Source: Halobacillus halophilus DSM 2266 (lineage in GTDB: Bacteria > Bacillota > Bacilli > Bacillales > Halobacillaceae). From it: a stretch of 64,000 nucleotides of DNA. The notes below the pieces were generated by a model that searched no databases, had not been told where the DNA came from, and saw only the letters and a list, made by a program, of their open reading frames with translations. Positions within the stretch are counted from its first letter, which is position 1. The number at the start of each line of letters is the position of its first letter. The stretch covers positions 2,604,001 to 2,668,000 of the forward strand of contig NC_017668.1 in NCBI RefSeq assembly GCF_000284515.1. Direction: 5' to 3'. Shown one piece after another: positions 10,973-20,997 of the stretch. The translations under genes were made by a program, and so were the position numbers.

Positions 10973-11068
10973 CGGGGGTCAGCTCCTTCGGTCATCCATA
11001 ATAATAAAAAGTATAGCAAACATAGGCAGGAAACTAAAATAATCTTCGAATTTTTATATAACAAAAAA

Positions 11069-11100
11069 AGCCACGCTTATGCAAAAGGCACAGCGCGGCT
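11069..11100 (-). terminator. Terminator between rpmA and spo0B
   Basis: The arms AGCCGCGCT / AGCGTGGCT (one G-U pair) are followed on the minus strand by TTTTTT. It closes the rplU-prp-rpmA operon. Confidence 0.85.
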
Positions 11101-11133
11101 TCAATTTACGTATGAACCCGTACACTATTCAGT

Positions 11134-11768
<635 letters not shown>

Positions 11769-11780
11769 ACCGTCCGACCC

Positions 11781-12089
11781 TTACGCGTTGATATCTTCAA
11801 CGATAAGCTTCGTGTACGGCTGACGGTGACCTTGTTTGCGCTTATAGTTCTTTTTAGGCTTATATTTGAAGACGGTAAGCTTTTTCTGACGACCTTGTTT
11901 CTCAACTTTAGCCGTTACAGAAGCCCCATCAACATAAGGAGCACCGATTTTAGAATCTTCTCCACCTACAAATAGAACTTTGTCAAAAGTTACAGTGTCA
12001 CCAGATTCTACGTTTACTTTCTCTACATAGATCTCCTGGCCTTTTTCAACTTTAACTTGTTTACCACCAGTTTCAATAATTGCGTACAT
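11781..12089 (-). CDS. rplU: 50S ribosomal protein L21
   Basis: A 102-residue ribosomal protein with the complete L21 signature ([11 protein letters not shown] at the N-terminus, [14 protein letters not shown] near the C-terminus). It is first gene of the rplU-prp-rpmA operon, preceded by a structured L21 leader that is likely to mediate autoregulation. Confidence 0.98.
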   Translation of the reverse strand: MYAIIETGGKQVKVEKGQEIYVEKVNVESGDTVTFDKVLFVGGEDSKIGAPYVDGASVTAKVEKQGRQKKLTVFKYKPKKNYKRKQGHRQPYTKLIVEDINA

Positions 12090-12094
12090 ACTTG

Positions 12095-12199
12095 CACCTC
12101 CTCGATTTACTCAGACTCGCCATTCAGGTACCGGAAACGGTTTTATTAAACCTGTTCTGTGCGGTTGTAGCATCGGAGTGCTACTAGAATAACAAAACA
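12095..12199 (-). ncRNA. L21 leader (5' UTR regulatory RNA of rplU)
   Basis: The untranslated leader holds a hairpin with arms around GTAGCAC / GTGCTAC (about 12163-12184). Further pairing is possible around GGTTTAATAAAACC and a GGTACC segment before the GAGGAGGTG ribosome site. Position, size and layout match the L21 leader family of Firmicutes, in which the ribosomal protein is thought to control its own operon. Fold and family assignment were made by eye. Confidence 0.75.
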
Positions 12200-12229
12200 A
12201 TGTTACCACAGTTCAAAACACGTTGTCAA
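12200..12229 (-). promoter_or_regulatory. Sigma-A-type promoter of the rplU operon
   Basis: -35 TTGACA (12224-12229) and -10 TAACAT (12200-12205) with an 18-base spacer, read on the minus strand. It overlaps the last codons of the upstream RNase E/G gene. Confidence 0.6.
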
Positions 12230-13646
12230 CATGATAACCGCGCTTATGAATCATTTCACGAATCATGTCCTCGGACCCTTCAAGCTCAATTTGATAGTGA
12301 GAAACGCTTGGATCCTCCCTAACAAACAGCTCCTGTGGAATTTTACTAGATATACTGCCTGAAAGCAATTGTTTTTTTACGATTTTAAGCTGAGGATTTA
12401 TAGATAACAGAATAGCTTCCTGGTTTTTTCCCACCCCAAAAAGAAGCTCTCGTTCAAGACGGAAAACGGCCGTTTCGATCGTAAGCACAGGTTCTGGATT
12501 TTCCTGTAATAATTGGAGGGGACTCATCCATTCGTTTTTCCGAGTAATTTCCATGATACCTAAGCGTGTAATCCCTAAAATCTGCGTTCGTACTAAATCT
12601 TTTTTCGCCAGATTCTTCATCTCTTTTAGGAGATGTTCTGCAGCAGAAGTATCCTTCATAGATATAAAATCAACCATTATTATTCCAGAGATATTTCTTA
12701 AACGAAGCTGCCTGAGAATTTCTTTCCCTGCCCGCCTGTTCACATCTAAAGTTTGGGAGTTGGAAAAAGCTTTTCCTTTATATTTGTAACTATTTACATC
12801 AATAACTGTCATCGCTTCCGTTCTTTCGATTACAATCTCGATTCCGCCATCAATCTCCAAGTGAGAGTCGATAAGCTCCATTTGCATATCCTGTAACCTA
12901 CGCGCTACTTCATTTGTTCGTTTAGGGTTCCAGCTAATCTTATCCTTAATTGATGGATATGTATTTTTTAATCGTTCGCTTTCCTCGACCCCATCTACGA
13001 TGATAGCTTCCAAGGAATTTAGTGGGAACTTTCTAATTAACTGGTTAGGAATAATCTCATCTTTCCATATGAGACGCGGAGGTTTTCTAAGCTGCTGCGT
13101 TGTTATTTGCGACCACTGCTCCTTTAACACTTCCAGCTCCTTGAGCACTTGAGCAGGGTTAACATCAGCGGCAGCCGTACGGATAATACAGCCTTCTACA
13201 GGGCTCAGCTTTTCCTCAAGTTCAGATTGAAGGTGAGTTGTTGAAGCAGGCGTTAGTCTCTTCGAAATAGAAGTTTTCCCACCATAGGGCTGATAGATTG
13301 TATAAAGGCCTGGAAGAGTGATATCTGCACTAACCTGCGGTCCTTTATTACCCTTAGATTCCTTTATTACCTGGAGAAATAAGTACTCTCCTTCTTTTAA
13401 AGTGGTATGAATCGATTCATTAGCCCATGGAATAGCAGGCATCCCGAGAAAAGCATGCTTCCCTTCTCCAATATCAACAAAGGCCGCCTGAAGTCCATGA
13501 TCAATGTTCTGCACTCTGCCAACAAAAACAGCCCCAGTAAGTGCCTTTACTCCGGGGCGGTCTATCACATATTCATTGATATGATTATTCTCTATGACAA
13601 CTCCTGTTTTCTCAGAAGTTAGTGTATGGAAAACGATTTCCCTCAT
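12213..13646 (-). CDS. Ribonuclease E/G family protein
   Basis: Probable endoribonuclease of the RNase E/G family (477 residues from the chosen start). It has an N-terminal S1-type domain (GAVFVGRVQNI, GLQAAFVDIGEGKHAFL) and the DNase-I-like catalytic part with the two conserved aspartates in VIDVNS and MVDFISM. The usual CPxCxGxG Zn-link after EITRK is absent; the protein has only one cysteine, so tetramer formation through zinc is unlikely. The start is the ATG at 13646 (MREIVFHT). B. subtilis has no such gene here. It overlaps or abuts spoIVFB and probably shares its transcript. Confidence 0.9.
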   Translation of the reverse strand: MREIVFHTLTSEKTGVVIENNHINEYVIDRPGVKALTGAVFVGRVQNIDHGLQAAFVDIGEGKHAFLGMPAIPWANESIHTTLKEGEYLFLQVIKESKGNKGPQVSADITLPGLYTIYQPYGGKTSISKRLTPASTTHLQSELEEKLSPVEGCIIRTAAADVNPAQVLKELEVLKEQWSQITTQQLRKPPRLIWKDEIIPNQLIRKFPLNSLEAIIVDGVEESERLKNTYPSIKDKISWNPKRTNEVARRLQDMQMELIDSHLEIDGGIEIVIERTEAMTVIDVNSYKYKGKAFSNSQTLDVNRRAGKEILRQLRLRNISGIIMVDFISMKDTSAAEHLLKEMKNLAKKDLVRTQILGITRLGIMEITRKNEWMSPLQLLQENPEPVLTIETAVFRLERELLFGVGKNQEAILLSINPQLKIVKKQLLSGSISSKIPQELFVREDPSVSHYQIELEGSEDMIREMIHKRGYHVDNVF

Positions 13647-13657
13647 GTCATCCCTCT

Positions 13658-14515
13658 TCATAATGCAATTTTAGGTAGATCCCTTAAGCGTAAATCAAAA
13701 TCTTTCTTTTCAAAATACGCTTGCAGGCATTCTTGCTCATCTACTATATAGAAAAGGGGGGACTCTTTCAATACATAAAGATGATTTCGGTTGCTTCTAA
13801 TATTTTTCAGTGCATCTCGTACCAGCATTTCTTCGGTGACATTTATATATATAGGCCTTAAATGACGGCGGTCCTCAAGAGCACAATGCATTAAATACCT
13901 CATTTGTGTGTAAGTTCGTCTTCTCCATTCCAGAACATTTTCCACAATTAAAAAAGCAGCCAGAAGAATACCCGCAAACGTCCATCGTTCGTCCAGCGTA
14001 AGCCAACTGGCAACCAGAAGTATAGCAAGAAATGAAAAGAATAAAGTAAGCATGAGGCTTCTTCTGAAACTTGCTGCCTGATTCATCATATAAAATATTA
14101 TTTTCCCACCATCTAATGGCCAGATCGGCAGAAGGTTGAACAGGAGTATAACTCCATTATAAAAACCAGCTACACTTAAGAGCGGATGAGGTCCCATAGT
14201 TACTTGCAAGATCGTAAGTACAGCAAATATCCAAATGTGCTGCAGCGGTCCTGCCATAATCACGGTTACCTGCTCACGAAAAGGACGTGTATTATGTTCT
14301 TCACTGACCACAGCACCTCCGAACAGCCAGAACTCTATTTTCGTAACTCTCCATCCAAAATGCTTAGCGGTAAAAAAGTGCCCCAGTTCATGGATCATAA
14401 CAATAGAAAACAGGATAACAAATTCATAAATAGCCCCAGTCAGGAATGCAGAAATAGCTAATAGAAAGAAGAGAGGATGAATATGAATGCTTGGAAGCAA
14501 ATTAAGAACTTTCAT
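13658..14515 (-). CDS. spoIVFB: SpoIVFB intramembrane metalloprotease
   Basis: Site-2 protease that cleaves pro-sigma-K in the mother-cell membrane around the forespore. The zinc site HELGH is at 42-46 and the third ligand is in NLLPIWPLDGG (Asp135). There are about six membrane segments, then a C-terminal CBS-like domain (about 215-285) that binds ATP and pro-sigma-K in the family. It overlaps spoIVFA by 14 bases. BofC in this window belongs to the same checkpoint. Confidence 0.96.
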   Translation of the reverse strand: MKVLNLLPSIHIHPLFFLLAISAFLTGAIYEFVILFSIVMIHELGHFFTAKHFGWRVTKIEFWLFGGAVVSEEHNTRPFREQVTVIMAGPLQHIWIFAVLTILQVTMGPHPLLSVAGFYNGVILLFNLLPIWPLDGGKIIFYMMNQAASFRRSLMLTLFFSFLAILLVASWLTLDERWTFAGILLAAFLIVENVLEWRRRTYTQMRYLMHCALEDRRHLRPIYINVTEEMLVRDALKNIRSNRNHLYVLKESPLFYIVDEQECLQAYFEKKDFDLRLRDLPKIAL

Positions 14516-15272
14516 CCACTTTTATTACCTCTACAGGATCTAAATATCTTTCATCTTTCTCAATGGCAAAAAAGAACTCCGCTGATTTCCCTTCTTCCGA
14601 TTTTACAGAACCTACATTCCTTTGGGCTTGTACATGTTCATAAAGATGAACATCAATGGAGGATAAATATCCATAAATGCTTTTCGAGCCATCTTCGTGC
14701 TGCACAATCACTGTTTTTTGAGTATCTTTATCATTTCCTGCAAAAATAACGGTTCCTTCTCTGACAGCCTTAATCTCCGAATTATTTTCAGTGGTTAACA
14801 CGATTCCCTTTCCATCATTCTGAAAAGATGTGGTGACGGTTCCATTCACGGGCATGGCGAGATTTTCCTCCGTGGAGGATTGTTTAGGAGCAACCACCTG
14901 TAAAGGCTCTCCAAAGCGGTCACTATACCAGGCCGTCACTGTAGCAAATGGAAAGTCCTCCTGAAGTTGAGAAGTTACCCATTCCTCAGGTCCGTCAAGG
15001 AAAGCAATGTCTGTCTGTTTACCTAATGCTACAGCAGCAAATAATAGGACAGAAAAAAACAACTGAACCCCCAGACGACTTGTCTCTTTTCGGATCTCAG
15101 GAAGAGATCGTTTTTTTTCATAATCGCTACTTGTGACCAAAGGTGGATAGCCATGCATTTCTTCATCCTGAGGTGGAACAAACGACTTTTTAGGAAGCTC
15201 ATAGCTGCCCTGAACCTTTTTTTTCTTACGAGCTGATATATTTTTACGGACATGTTCAATGTCTCTCCTCAA
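14502..15272 (-). CDS. spoIVFA: SpoIVFA, regulator and anchor of SpoIVFB
   Basis: Holds SpoIVFB inactive until SpoIVB cleaves it. The 256 residues have a basic cytosolic part, one membrane segment (about 67-84, GVQLFFSVLLFAAVALG) and an outer M23/LytM-like domain (about 130-250). That domain carries GTVIFAGNDKDTQKTVIVQH and GYLSSIDVHLYEHVQ. The peptidase zinc ligands are not all kept, as expected for this inactive domain. It overlaps spoIVFB by 14 bases. Confidence 0.93.
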   Translation of the reverse strand: MRRDIEHVRKNISARKKKKVQGSYELPKKSFVPPQDEEMHGYPPLVTSSDYEKKRSLPEIRKETSRLGVQLFFSVLLFAAVALGKQTDIAFLDGPEEWVTSQLQEDFPFATVTAWYSDRFGEPLQVVAPKQSSTEENLAMPVNGTVTTSFQNDGKGIVLTTENNSEIKAVREGTVIFAGNDKDTQKTVIVQHEDGSKSIYGYLSSIDVHLYEHVQAQRNVGSVKSEEGKSAEFFFAIEKDERYLDPVEVIKVDESS

Positions 15273-15360
15273 AATAATCCCTCTCTTTCCGCCACCTTTT
15301 TTTACATTCTATGGAGATAGAGAGGGATATATGTGTAAAAGCTTGTCCGCTGCCCAAAGA

Positions 15361-15398
15361 AAAGAGCGGCCTTTTTTATCAAAAACAGGCCGCTCTTT
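15361..15398 (-). terminator. Terminator after minD
   Basis: Perfect 11-bp arms AAAGAGCGGCC / GGCCGCTCTTT are followed on the minus strand by TCTTT. It ends the mre-min transcript. Confidence 0.85.
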
Positions 15399-15405
15399 CC
15401 AAACT

Positions 15406-16203
15406 TTAAGTGCGCATTCCAAAGAAGCGTTTTACTTTTGAGAACATTCCATTATCTTCATCTAAATTCATTAGCGGCACTGCTTCACCCAATATTCTCC
15501 GGGCGATGTTCCGATAAGCTATCGAAGCTCTGGAATTTGGCTTCATTGCTACTGGCTCTCCGCTATTAGATGCGGTAATGACTGAGTCATCATCTACCAC
15601 GATACCAAGCAAATCGATGGATAGGACCGAAACGATTTCGTCTACATCCAGCATGTCTCCGCTTTTCATCATGTGATTTCTTATACGATTTATAATAAGT
15701 TTCGGAGCTTCTATTTCTTCCTGTTCAAGAAGTCCAATTATGCGATCTGCGTCCCTAACACTTGATTTTTCAGGAGTTGTAACCACCACAGCTTTATCAG
15801 CGCCGGCCACAGCATTTTTATACCCTTGCTCAATTCCGGCAGGGCAATCGATAATAATGTAGTCATAGTCTTGCTTTAGCTCTTCTACAATTTCTTTAAT
15901 TCCTTCCGGAGATACCTCGGATTTATCAGAAGTCTGGGCTGCCGGCAATAGATGCAGACAGTCAAAACGTTTATCGGTTACAAGAGCTTGTTTCGTTTTA
16001 CAACGCTCATTTACTACATCTACAATATCGTAGATAATACGATTCTCAAGCCCCATCACAACATCTAAATTCCTGAGACCAATATCAGTATCCACCAGAC
16101 AAACTTTTTTGTTCTGTAAGGCCAAAGCGGTCCCCAGATTGGCGGTAGTTGTGGTCTTTCCAACCCCTCCCTTTCCGGAGGTAATTACTATCGCTTCACC
16201 CAT
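15406..16203 (-). CDS. minD: Septum site-determining ATPase MinD
   Basis: ParA/MinD ATPase that places division at mid-cell with MinC. The deviant Walker A GKGGVGKTT is at 10-18, and DTDIGLRNLDV and IIDCPAGI are present. The C-terminus ends in the amphipathic membrane-targeting helix around MFSKVKRFFG. The length of 265 is normal. It overlaps minC by 8 bases and is last in the mreBCD-minCD run. Confidence 0.97.
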   Translation of the reverse strand: MGEAIVITSGKGGVGKTTTTANLGTALALQNKKVCLVDTDIGLRNLDVVMGLENRIIYDIVDVVNERCKTKQALVTDKRFDCLHLLPAAQTSDKSEVSPEGIKEIVEELKQDYDYIIIDCPAGIEQGYKNAVAGADKAVVVTTPEKSSVRDADRIIGLLEQEEIEAPKLIINRIRNHMMKSGDMLDVDEIVSVLSIDLLGIVVDDDSVITASNSGEPVAMKPNSRASIAYRNIARRILGEAVPLMNLDEDNGMFSKVKRFFGMRT

Positions 16204-16882
16204 TCCTCATTCTCCTTTCAAAACTCGCAAGCTCGGGTTTCTTCTTCACAACTTCCTGTAAGCGGTCGATGCGAATCTTTCCTTCTTCTTCATCAATAAA
16301 TCCGCACTCCATATATACACCTTCCGTTTCATAATCAGGAGCACGGCTCACCTGGTCGGCAATTCGCAATTGGCTCGGCTGCATATAAGAGGCAGCAATC
16401 ACCGTCTCTGTGTCACCTTCAACCCCGGCATGAGCCACACCTTTGAGGCTGCCAAGCACATATACATTGCCAGTCGCCGATATACTACCACCTGGATTAA
16501 CATCTCCAATTAACAGCAAATCCCCGCGCACCTCAACCAATTGTCCAGAACGAATGGTTTTGGCGATGGGAGTAATTTCTGTATTCTCTTTCCATTCAAG
16601 AGCTTCTTTTTTCGTAATGACATCAGATTCAATACGATCGACCACAAGCTTTTGCTTTTCTTTAATAAGGTCGACAAGTTCCTCTTTCTGTTCGTTCGTC
16701 ACAAAACGTTTACCTAATTGAATTGTCACGTGAATCATAGGTTCTTCATCAGTAATGCCTTTCATAGACAGCTTACTTTGTAATTCCTTAAGAATATCCT
16801 TGTAAGCACACTGATCGTCTAAACTAAGCGTCAATCCATCTCTAGTTCCTTTAATTAATACTTTCTGATCGTTTGCCGTCAC
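16196..16882 (-). CDS. minC: Septum site-determining protein MinC
   Basis: Inhibitor of FtsZ assembly recruited by MinD. The 228 residues have an N-terminal FtsZ-binding domain. A C-terminal beta-helix domain follows with TIRSGQLVEVRGDLLLIGDVNPGG-type repeats, GNVYVLGSLKG and GVEGDTETVIAA. It lies about 40 bases downstream of mreD and overlaps minD. Confidence 0.96.
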   Translation of the reverse strand: MTANDQKVLIKGTRDGLTLSLDDQCAYKDILKELQSKLSMKGITDEEPMIHVTIQLGKRFVTNEQKEELVDLIKEKQKLVVDRIESDVITKKEALEWKENTEITPIAKTIRSGQLVEVRGDLLLIGDVNPGGSISATGNVYVLGSLKGVAHAGVEGDTETVIAASYMQPSQLRIADQVSRAPDYETEGVYMECGFIDEEEGKIRIDRLQEVVKKKPELASFERRMRNG

Positions 16883-16920
16883 AGGCTGTCACCTCAGACC
16901 TTAGACATTTTACAAAAATT

Positions 16921-17448
16921 CTAAGCGTTATTTATTACTTCTGACCACTGTTTAACCCGATCCTTCACGACAGGATATAAAATAATAAAAAAGATCATAT
17001 TAGCTGCCACAGTAGGCAGCAGTCGCAGGATAAGGTAAGTACCCCATGGCATGGAAGTGATTTGTACAAATGAATAGATTACGTATAGTAATGTATCGGA
17101 TAAAATGATCCCCAGAATCACTAATAGTGAAGCTCCGATAAAATTCGAATGAATCGTCTTATTAATACCGTGGATCACGTAGATGACCAGCCCATAAGTT
17201 ACCATGTAAACTCCAAGTATGCCAGTATATACAATATCGAGCAATAGACCAAATGCCATCCCGTACCAGACCGCAAAATAAGTTTTGTCCCGGTCAAAAA
17301 ATATAGCCACTATTAATAAGAAAAGAAGTACCCAGTGAGGAGTCATTAATAGATTTGAATATACAAGCTTAGAGGGTAATAAACTCATAGCCATCCCCTG
17401 CATAACTAGAAGAAGCAGACAGATCAGAGCGATGTAATACCTTTTCAT
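16921..17448 (-). CDS. mreD: Rod shape-determining protein MreD
   Basis: A 175-residue integral membrane protein of the elongasome with about five or six transmembrane helices and little hydrophilic sequence. MreD diverges fast, but its identity is clear from size, hydrophobicity and position. Its ATG overlaps the mreC stop by 4 bases, and minC follows. Confidence 0.94.
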   Translation of the reverse strand: MKRYYIALICLLLLVMQGMAMSLLPSKLVYSNLLMTPHWVLLFLLIVAIFFDRDKTYFAVWYGMAFGLLLDIVYTGILGVYMVTYGLVIYVIHGINKTIHSNFIGASLLVILGIILSDTLLYVIYSFVQITSMPWGTYLILRLLPTVAANMIFFIILYPVVKDRVKQWSEVINNA

Positions 17449-18326
17449 GAATCTCCATCCTCTTTCTGATCCTCATTTTCAACGGTCTGCATCGAGCGGT
17501 CAACCACGATAACATGGTTGATATTAAATAGATCAGCAAAAGGTTTTACGTATGCGGTTTTCGTTAAACCGAAATGATCGTTAACAACCTCTTCCACTGT
17601 ACCAATTCGCAGATTACTAGGGAAAACACCGCCGAGACCTGAAGAGATAACTGTATCCCCATTTTTCAATTCTTCGTCCAGCTTAATCCCTTTCAACAGT
17701 AACCTGCCACTTTCTCCATCGTAACCTTCTATTAAACCAAATGCCTCGTTTTTATCTTTTCTTACCACCCAGGATGAAATCTTATTGGAACGATCAAACC
17801 CGCTCAATAGCTGAACAGTCGAATGAAAGGCTCCAGCGGATTTAATTTTCCCTACCATTCCTTCACTGGTCAACACCGCCATATCCTTGGCGACTCCATG
17901 TTCTTCACCTCGGTTAATGGTCATCTGCTCGAACCACCTGTCCGAGCTTCTGGCTATAACTGTCGCCTGGATAGGTGAATAATCACTCAAAGATTTTGTT
18001 TTCTCCATCGTTTTTCGCAGCTCCGCATTGTCATTCTTTAACCGCTGATTATCTTTGATAACGCCCTTGTACTCGGAAAGACGTGCTTTTAAAACCTGAT
18101 TCTGTTCATACACTTCAAACATATTTTGAATATTGTCCACGGAGTTGTCAACTAGACTAACAGGTTTATGGATAATACTCTGCATCCATCCTACCGTGTC
18201 TTTAAAGAATTTCTCAGGCGTAGTTAAAGAGTCACGATCCCGAATCGAAAATCCGATCAAAGCAACCAATACAATGAAGCCAATTAATACTGCCATTAAT
18301 CTTTTTCTTCGGAATAAGCTTGGCAT
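17445..18326 (-). CDS. mreC: Rod shape-determining protein MreC
   Basis: Bitopic elongasome protein of 293 residues. One membrane segment lies near residues 10-27. A coiled coil follows (about 65-115, ending in LRKTMEKTKS), and then the extracytoplasmic double beta-barrel (VIARSSDRWFEQMTINRG, MVGKI, GLGGVFPSNLRIG). The charged C-terminal tail is short. It sits 11 bases downstream of mreB. Confidence 0.96.
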   Translation of the reverse strand: MPSLFRRKRLMAVLIGFIVLVALIGFSIRDRDSLTTPEKFFKDTVGWMQSIIHKPVSLVDNSVDNIQNMFEVYEQNQVLKARLSEYKGVIKDNQRLKNDNAELRKTMEKTKSLSDYSPIQATVIARSSDRWFEQMTINRGEEHGVAKDMAVLTSEGMVGKIKSAGAFHSTVQLLSGFDRSNKISSWVVRKDKNEAFGLIEGYDGESGRLLLKGIKLDEELKNGDTVISSGLGGVFPSNLRIGTVEEVVNDHFGLTKTAYVKPFADLFNINHVIVVDRSMQTVENEDQKEDGDS

Positions 18327-18337
18327 ATCTTGACCGC

Positions 18338-19378
18338 CTACTCCATTTTCGCTCGGCTTGCTACATTAGGCTGGGCTCTGAAATGGTGGATATTTTCGAG
18401 AGACTTTCCAGTTCCAATGACTACACAATCCAGTGGTTCTTCTGCAATGAAGACAGGCATCTCTGTACGTTCACTGATGACAGTATCCAAATTCTTAAGT
18501 AATGCTCCACCACCTGTTAAGACAATGCCGCGTTCCATAATGTCTGAAGCAAGTTCAGGAGGAGTCTTTTCCAACGTATTAATAATCGTTTCAATAATTG
18601 TATCCACTGTATCCTTAACGACATTAATAATTTCTTCCGAGTGAACCGTAATCGTTTTAGGAAGACCTGTAAGCAGGTCACGGCCGCGAATATCCATTTC
18701 ATCATTTCCCTGAATACTACCTGCACCGCTGAGTTCCATTTTTACTTCTTCTGCCGTTCTTTCCCCAATCATAAGGTTATATTTTTTCCTGACGTGCTGA
18801 ATGATAGATTCATCCATTTCGTCGCCGGCTACACGTATCGATTGACTGGTTACGATTCCACCCATGGAAAGGATTGCTACTTCCGTAGTACCTCCGCCAA
18901 TGTCTACAATCATACTCCCTGTAGGCTCCCATACAGGAAGTCCAGCTCCGATCGCTGCTGCAAAAGGTTCCGCTATTGGAAATGCTTCTTTAGCACCTGC
19001 TTGTTTAGTAGCATCAATGACTGCACGTTCTTCCACCATAGTAATACCGGATGGAACACAGACCATAATGTTGGGCTTACTTGCAAATGAAGATCTGGTT
19101 TTCAGCGCTTTTTGAATGTAGTATTTCATCATTTGAGCTGTGGTTTCATAATCCGCTATGACCCCGTCCTTCATTGGACGAATGACAGTTATGTACGCAG
19201 GAGTACGGCCGATCATTTTACGAGCTTCATTCCCTACGGCCAGAATTTCACCTGTTTGATTATTTTTGGCTACAGCAGAAGGTTCCCTTACAATAACCCC
19301 TTTATCTTTTAGATAAACAAGTGTATTCGCAGTACCTAAATCAATCCCTAAGTCTTGAGAAAAACCAAATAGACCCAA
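18338..19378 (-). CDS. mreB: Actin-like rod shape protein MreB
   Basis: Cytoskeletal ATPase that guides lateral wall synthesis. Its 346 residues carry the actin phosphate-1 motif [15 protein letters not shown], phosphate-2 [10 protein letters not shown] and adenosine motif [12 protein letters not shown]. The N-terminus ([11 protein letters not shown]) gives the usual amphipathic membrane contact. It is first of mreBCD-minCD and is separated from radC by a terminator. Confidence 0.97.
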   Translation of the reverse strand: MGLFGFSQDLGIDLGTANTLVYLKDKGVIVREPSAVAKNNQTGEILAVGNEARKMIGRTPAYITVIRPMKDGVIADYETTAQMMKYYIQKALKTRSSFASKPNIMVCVPSGITMVEERAVIDATKQAGAKEAFPIAEPFAAAIGAGLPVWEPTGSMIVDIGGGTTEVAILSMGGIVTSQSIRVAGDEMDESIIQHVRKKYNLMIGERTAEEVKMELSGAGSIQGNDEMDIRGRDLLTGLPKTITVHSEEIINVVKDTVDTIIETIINTLEKTPPELASDIMERGIVLTGGGALLKNLDTVISERTEMPVFIAEEPLDCVVIGTGKSLENIHHFRAQPNVASRAKME

Positions 19379-19450
19379 TTCAATCTTCCTTTCTAAGTGC
19401 CCGCATTGCTCAGGCGGGGTCAGGCATAAGCCTTTTCGTGGATTAGAAGA

Positions 19451-19488
19451 AGCGCCTATTTATAAGAAGTTCCTATAAATGGCGCCTT
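19451..19488 (-). terminator. Terminator between radC and mreB
   Basis: The arms AGGCGCCATTTATA / TATAAATAGGCGCT (one mismatch or G-U) with an 8-base loop are followed on the minus strand by a T-rich stretch (TTCTTC). The T-run is moderate. Confidence 0.7.
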
Positions 19489-19537
19489 TTATCTCCATCT
19501 ATTCAATTATACGAAAAATTAGATAAAATAGATAGTG

Positions 19538-20251
19538 TTACAAGTATCCTTTTTCTTTTAAAGATATAAACTTTCGATCTCCTATAACAAGATGATCCAG
19601 TAGTTCGATACCGATCATCTTTCCGCATTCCTGCAATCGTCTTGTTACCTGAATGTCCTCTTGAGAAGGCGTAGGATCTCCCGAAGGATGGTTGTGGGCA
19701 CATATAATGGAGGCAGCCGAGCGTTTCACGGCTTCTTTAAAAACCTCACGAGGATGAACAATCGAAGCGTTCAAGCTTCCGATGAAGATGGTCTGGCGAT
19801 GGAGTACCTGGTTTTTAGTATTCAGGAATAAACAAATGAAGTGCTCCTGTTTTAAGTCACGCATTTCTTCCATAACGAAATCGGCTCCGTCTTCAGGGCT
19901 GCGAATCATATATCTTTCCACCGGCTTCATTTGCTGCATCCGCTTCCCTATCTCAATAGCCGACATGATCAAAACGGCCTTTGCTACGCCGATCCCCCTG
20001 ATAGCAGTCAATTCTTCAAGAGTCGCATCTTTTAGTAATAAAATCCCTTCAAAATGAATAAGAAGACGCTGAGCCAAATCCATAACTGACTCTCTTTTAG
20101 TGCCGCTTCCTAAAAGAATGGCAAGTAGTTCCTGGTTGGAAAGATGAGATGCGCCTATTTCCAAAAGTCTTTCTCTGGGACGATCCTCCTTGGGTACATC
20201 CTTAATCATAATACTTGCATTTGTCACCCTCTTCGCTCCCTTACAACTCAT
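19538..20251 (-). CDS. radC: RadC-family JAB1/MPN domain protein
   Basis: Member of the RadC/YsxA family with an N-terminal helix-hairpin-helix region (AIRGIGVAKAVLI) and a C-terminal JAB1-type metalloprotease fold with HNHPSGDPTPSQED. The family was once linked to DNA repair, but its true function is uncertain. The start is doubtful. The annotated ATG gives 237 residues; an internal ATG at codon 15 (MIKDVPKEDRPRERLL) fits B. subtilis better but has a distant ribosome site. It follows maf by 18 bases. Confidence 0.93.
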   Translation of the reverse strand: MSCKGAKRVTNASIMIKDVPKEDRPRERLLEIGASHLSNQELLAILLGSGTKRESVMDLAQRLLIHFEGILLLKDATLEELTAIRGIGVAKAVLIMSAIEIGKRMQQMKPVERYMIRSPEDGADFVMEEMRDLKQEHFICLFLNTKNQVLHRQTIFIGSLNASIVHPREVFKEAVKRSAASIICAHNHPSGDPTPSQEDIQVTRRLQECGKMIGIELLDHLVIGDRKFISLKEKGYL

Positions 20252-20268
20252 TCCTCATGTAGAGAACG

Positions 20269-20835
20269 TTAGTCCAGCAGCACACCAAAGGCTTCAAGCT
20301 CTCTTACAACTCTAGCTATAGGTAAGCCTACTACACTGTAGTAATCTCCTTGAATATACTTTACAAAAAGCGCTCCTTTCCCCTGTATGCCATAACCACC
20401 TGCTTTATCCCAGGCTTCCCCTGACTCCATATACTTATGAATTTCCTTATCCGATAGGGAAAAGAACGTCACATCTGTTCTGACAACAAATGTATGGATG
20501 TGTTCCTTAGAACGCACTGTGACTCCTGTATGCACTTGATGTGTGCGACCGCTTAAATTCGTAAGAAAACGAATAGCTTCACTCTCTTCAGCGGGTTTTC
20601 CAAGGATTTCTCCATCTATGGACACGAGGGTATCGGCTGTAAGCAGTACTTCATTTTCCTCAATAGGGATAGCCAAGCTTTTTTGCTTTGATAAATAACT
20701 GACCGCTTGTTCTGGCAGAACACCTATTTCTAATTCTTCGTCTGTTCCGGAGACTCGCAGTAAAAACTCGTACCCGGCTTCTTTAAGTAATTCTTTTCTT
20801 CTGGGTGATTGCGATCCAAGTATAAGTGTTGGCAT
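20269..20835 (-). CDS. maf: Maf-family nucleotide pyrophosphatase
   Basis: A 188-residue Maf protein, a pyrophosphatase acting on dTTP/UTP-type nucleotides and linked in B. subtilis to septum arrest during competence. It shows the N-terminal LGSQSPRRKELL signature, LTADTLVS and the DKAGGYGIQGKGA motif. It sits between the SPOR protein and radC, the normal arrangement. Confidence 0.95.
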   Translation of the reverse strand: MPTLILGSQSPRRKELLKEAGYEFLLRVSGTDEELEIGVLPEQAVSYLSKQKSLAIPIEENEVLLTADTLVSIDGEILGKPAEESEAIRFLTNLSGRTHQVHTGVTVRSKEHIHTFVVRTDVTFFSLSDKEIHKYMESGEAWDKAGGYGIQGKGALFVKYIQGDYYSVVGLPIARVVRELEAFGVLLD

Positions 20836-20997
20836 TAACTAAGCTCCTTACTCTACATGAGGTATTCTTATTTTACAGGAATCTCTGTTAGTCTTTGATT
20901 TACATAAACCAAATTTCCAGTTACCAAAAACAAGTAAAAAAGAAGAATCCAATAGTGAAATTCTTAAAAATTCGTTACATTGAGAGACCTTTATTTT

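Noticed and set aside
20253-20862. Perfect 12-bp inverted repeat CCTCATGTAGAG / CTCTACATGAGG (20253-20264 and 20851-20862) flanking maf
   Set aside because: Pairs of this length within 1 kb are expected a few times by chance in 64 kb. No target duplication or other mobile signs.
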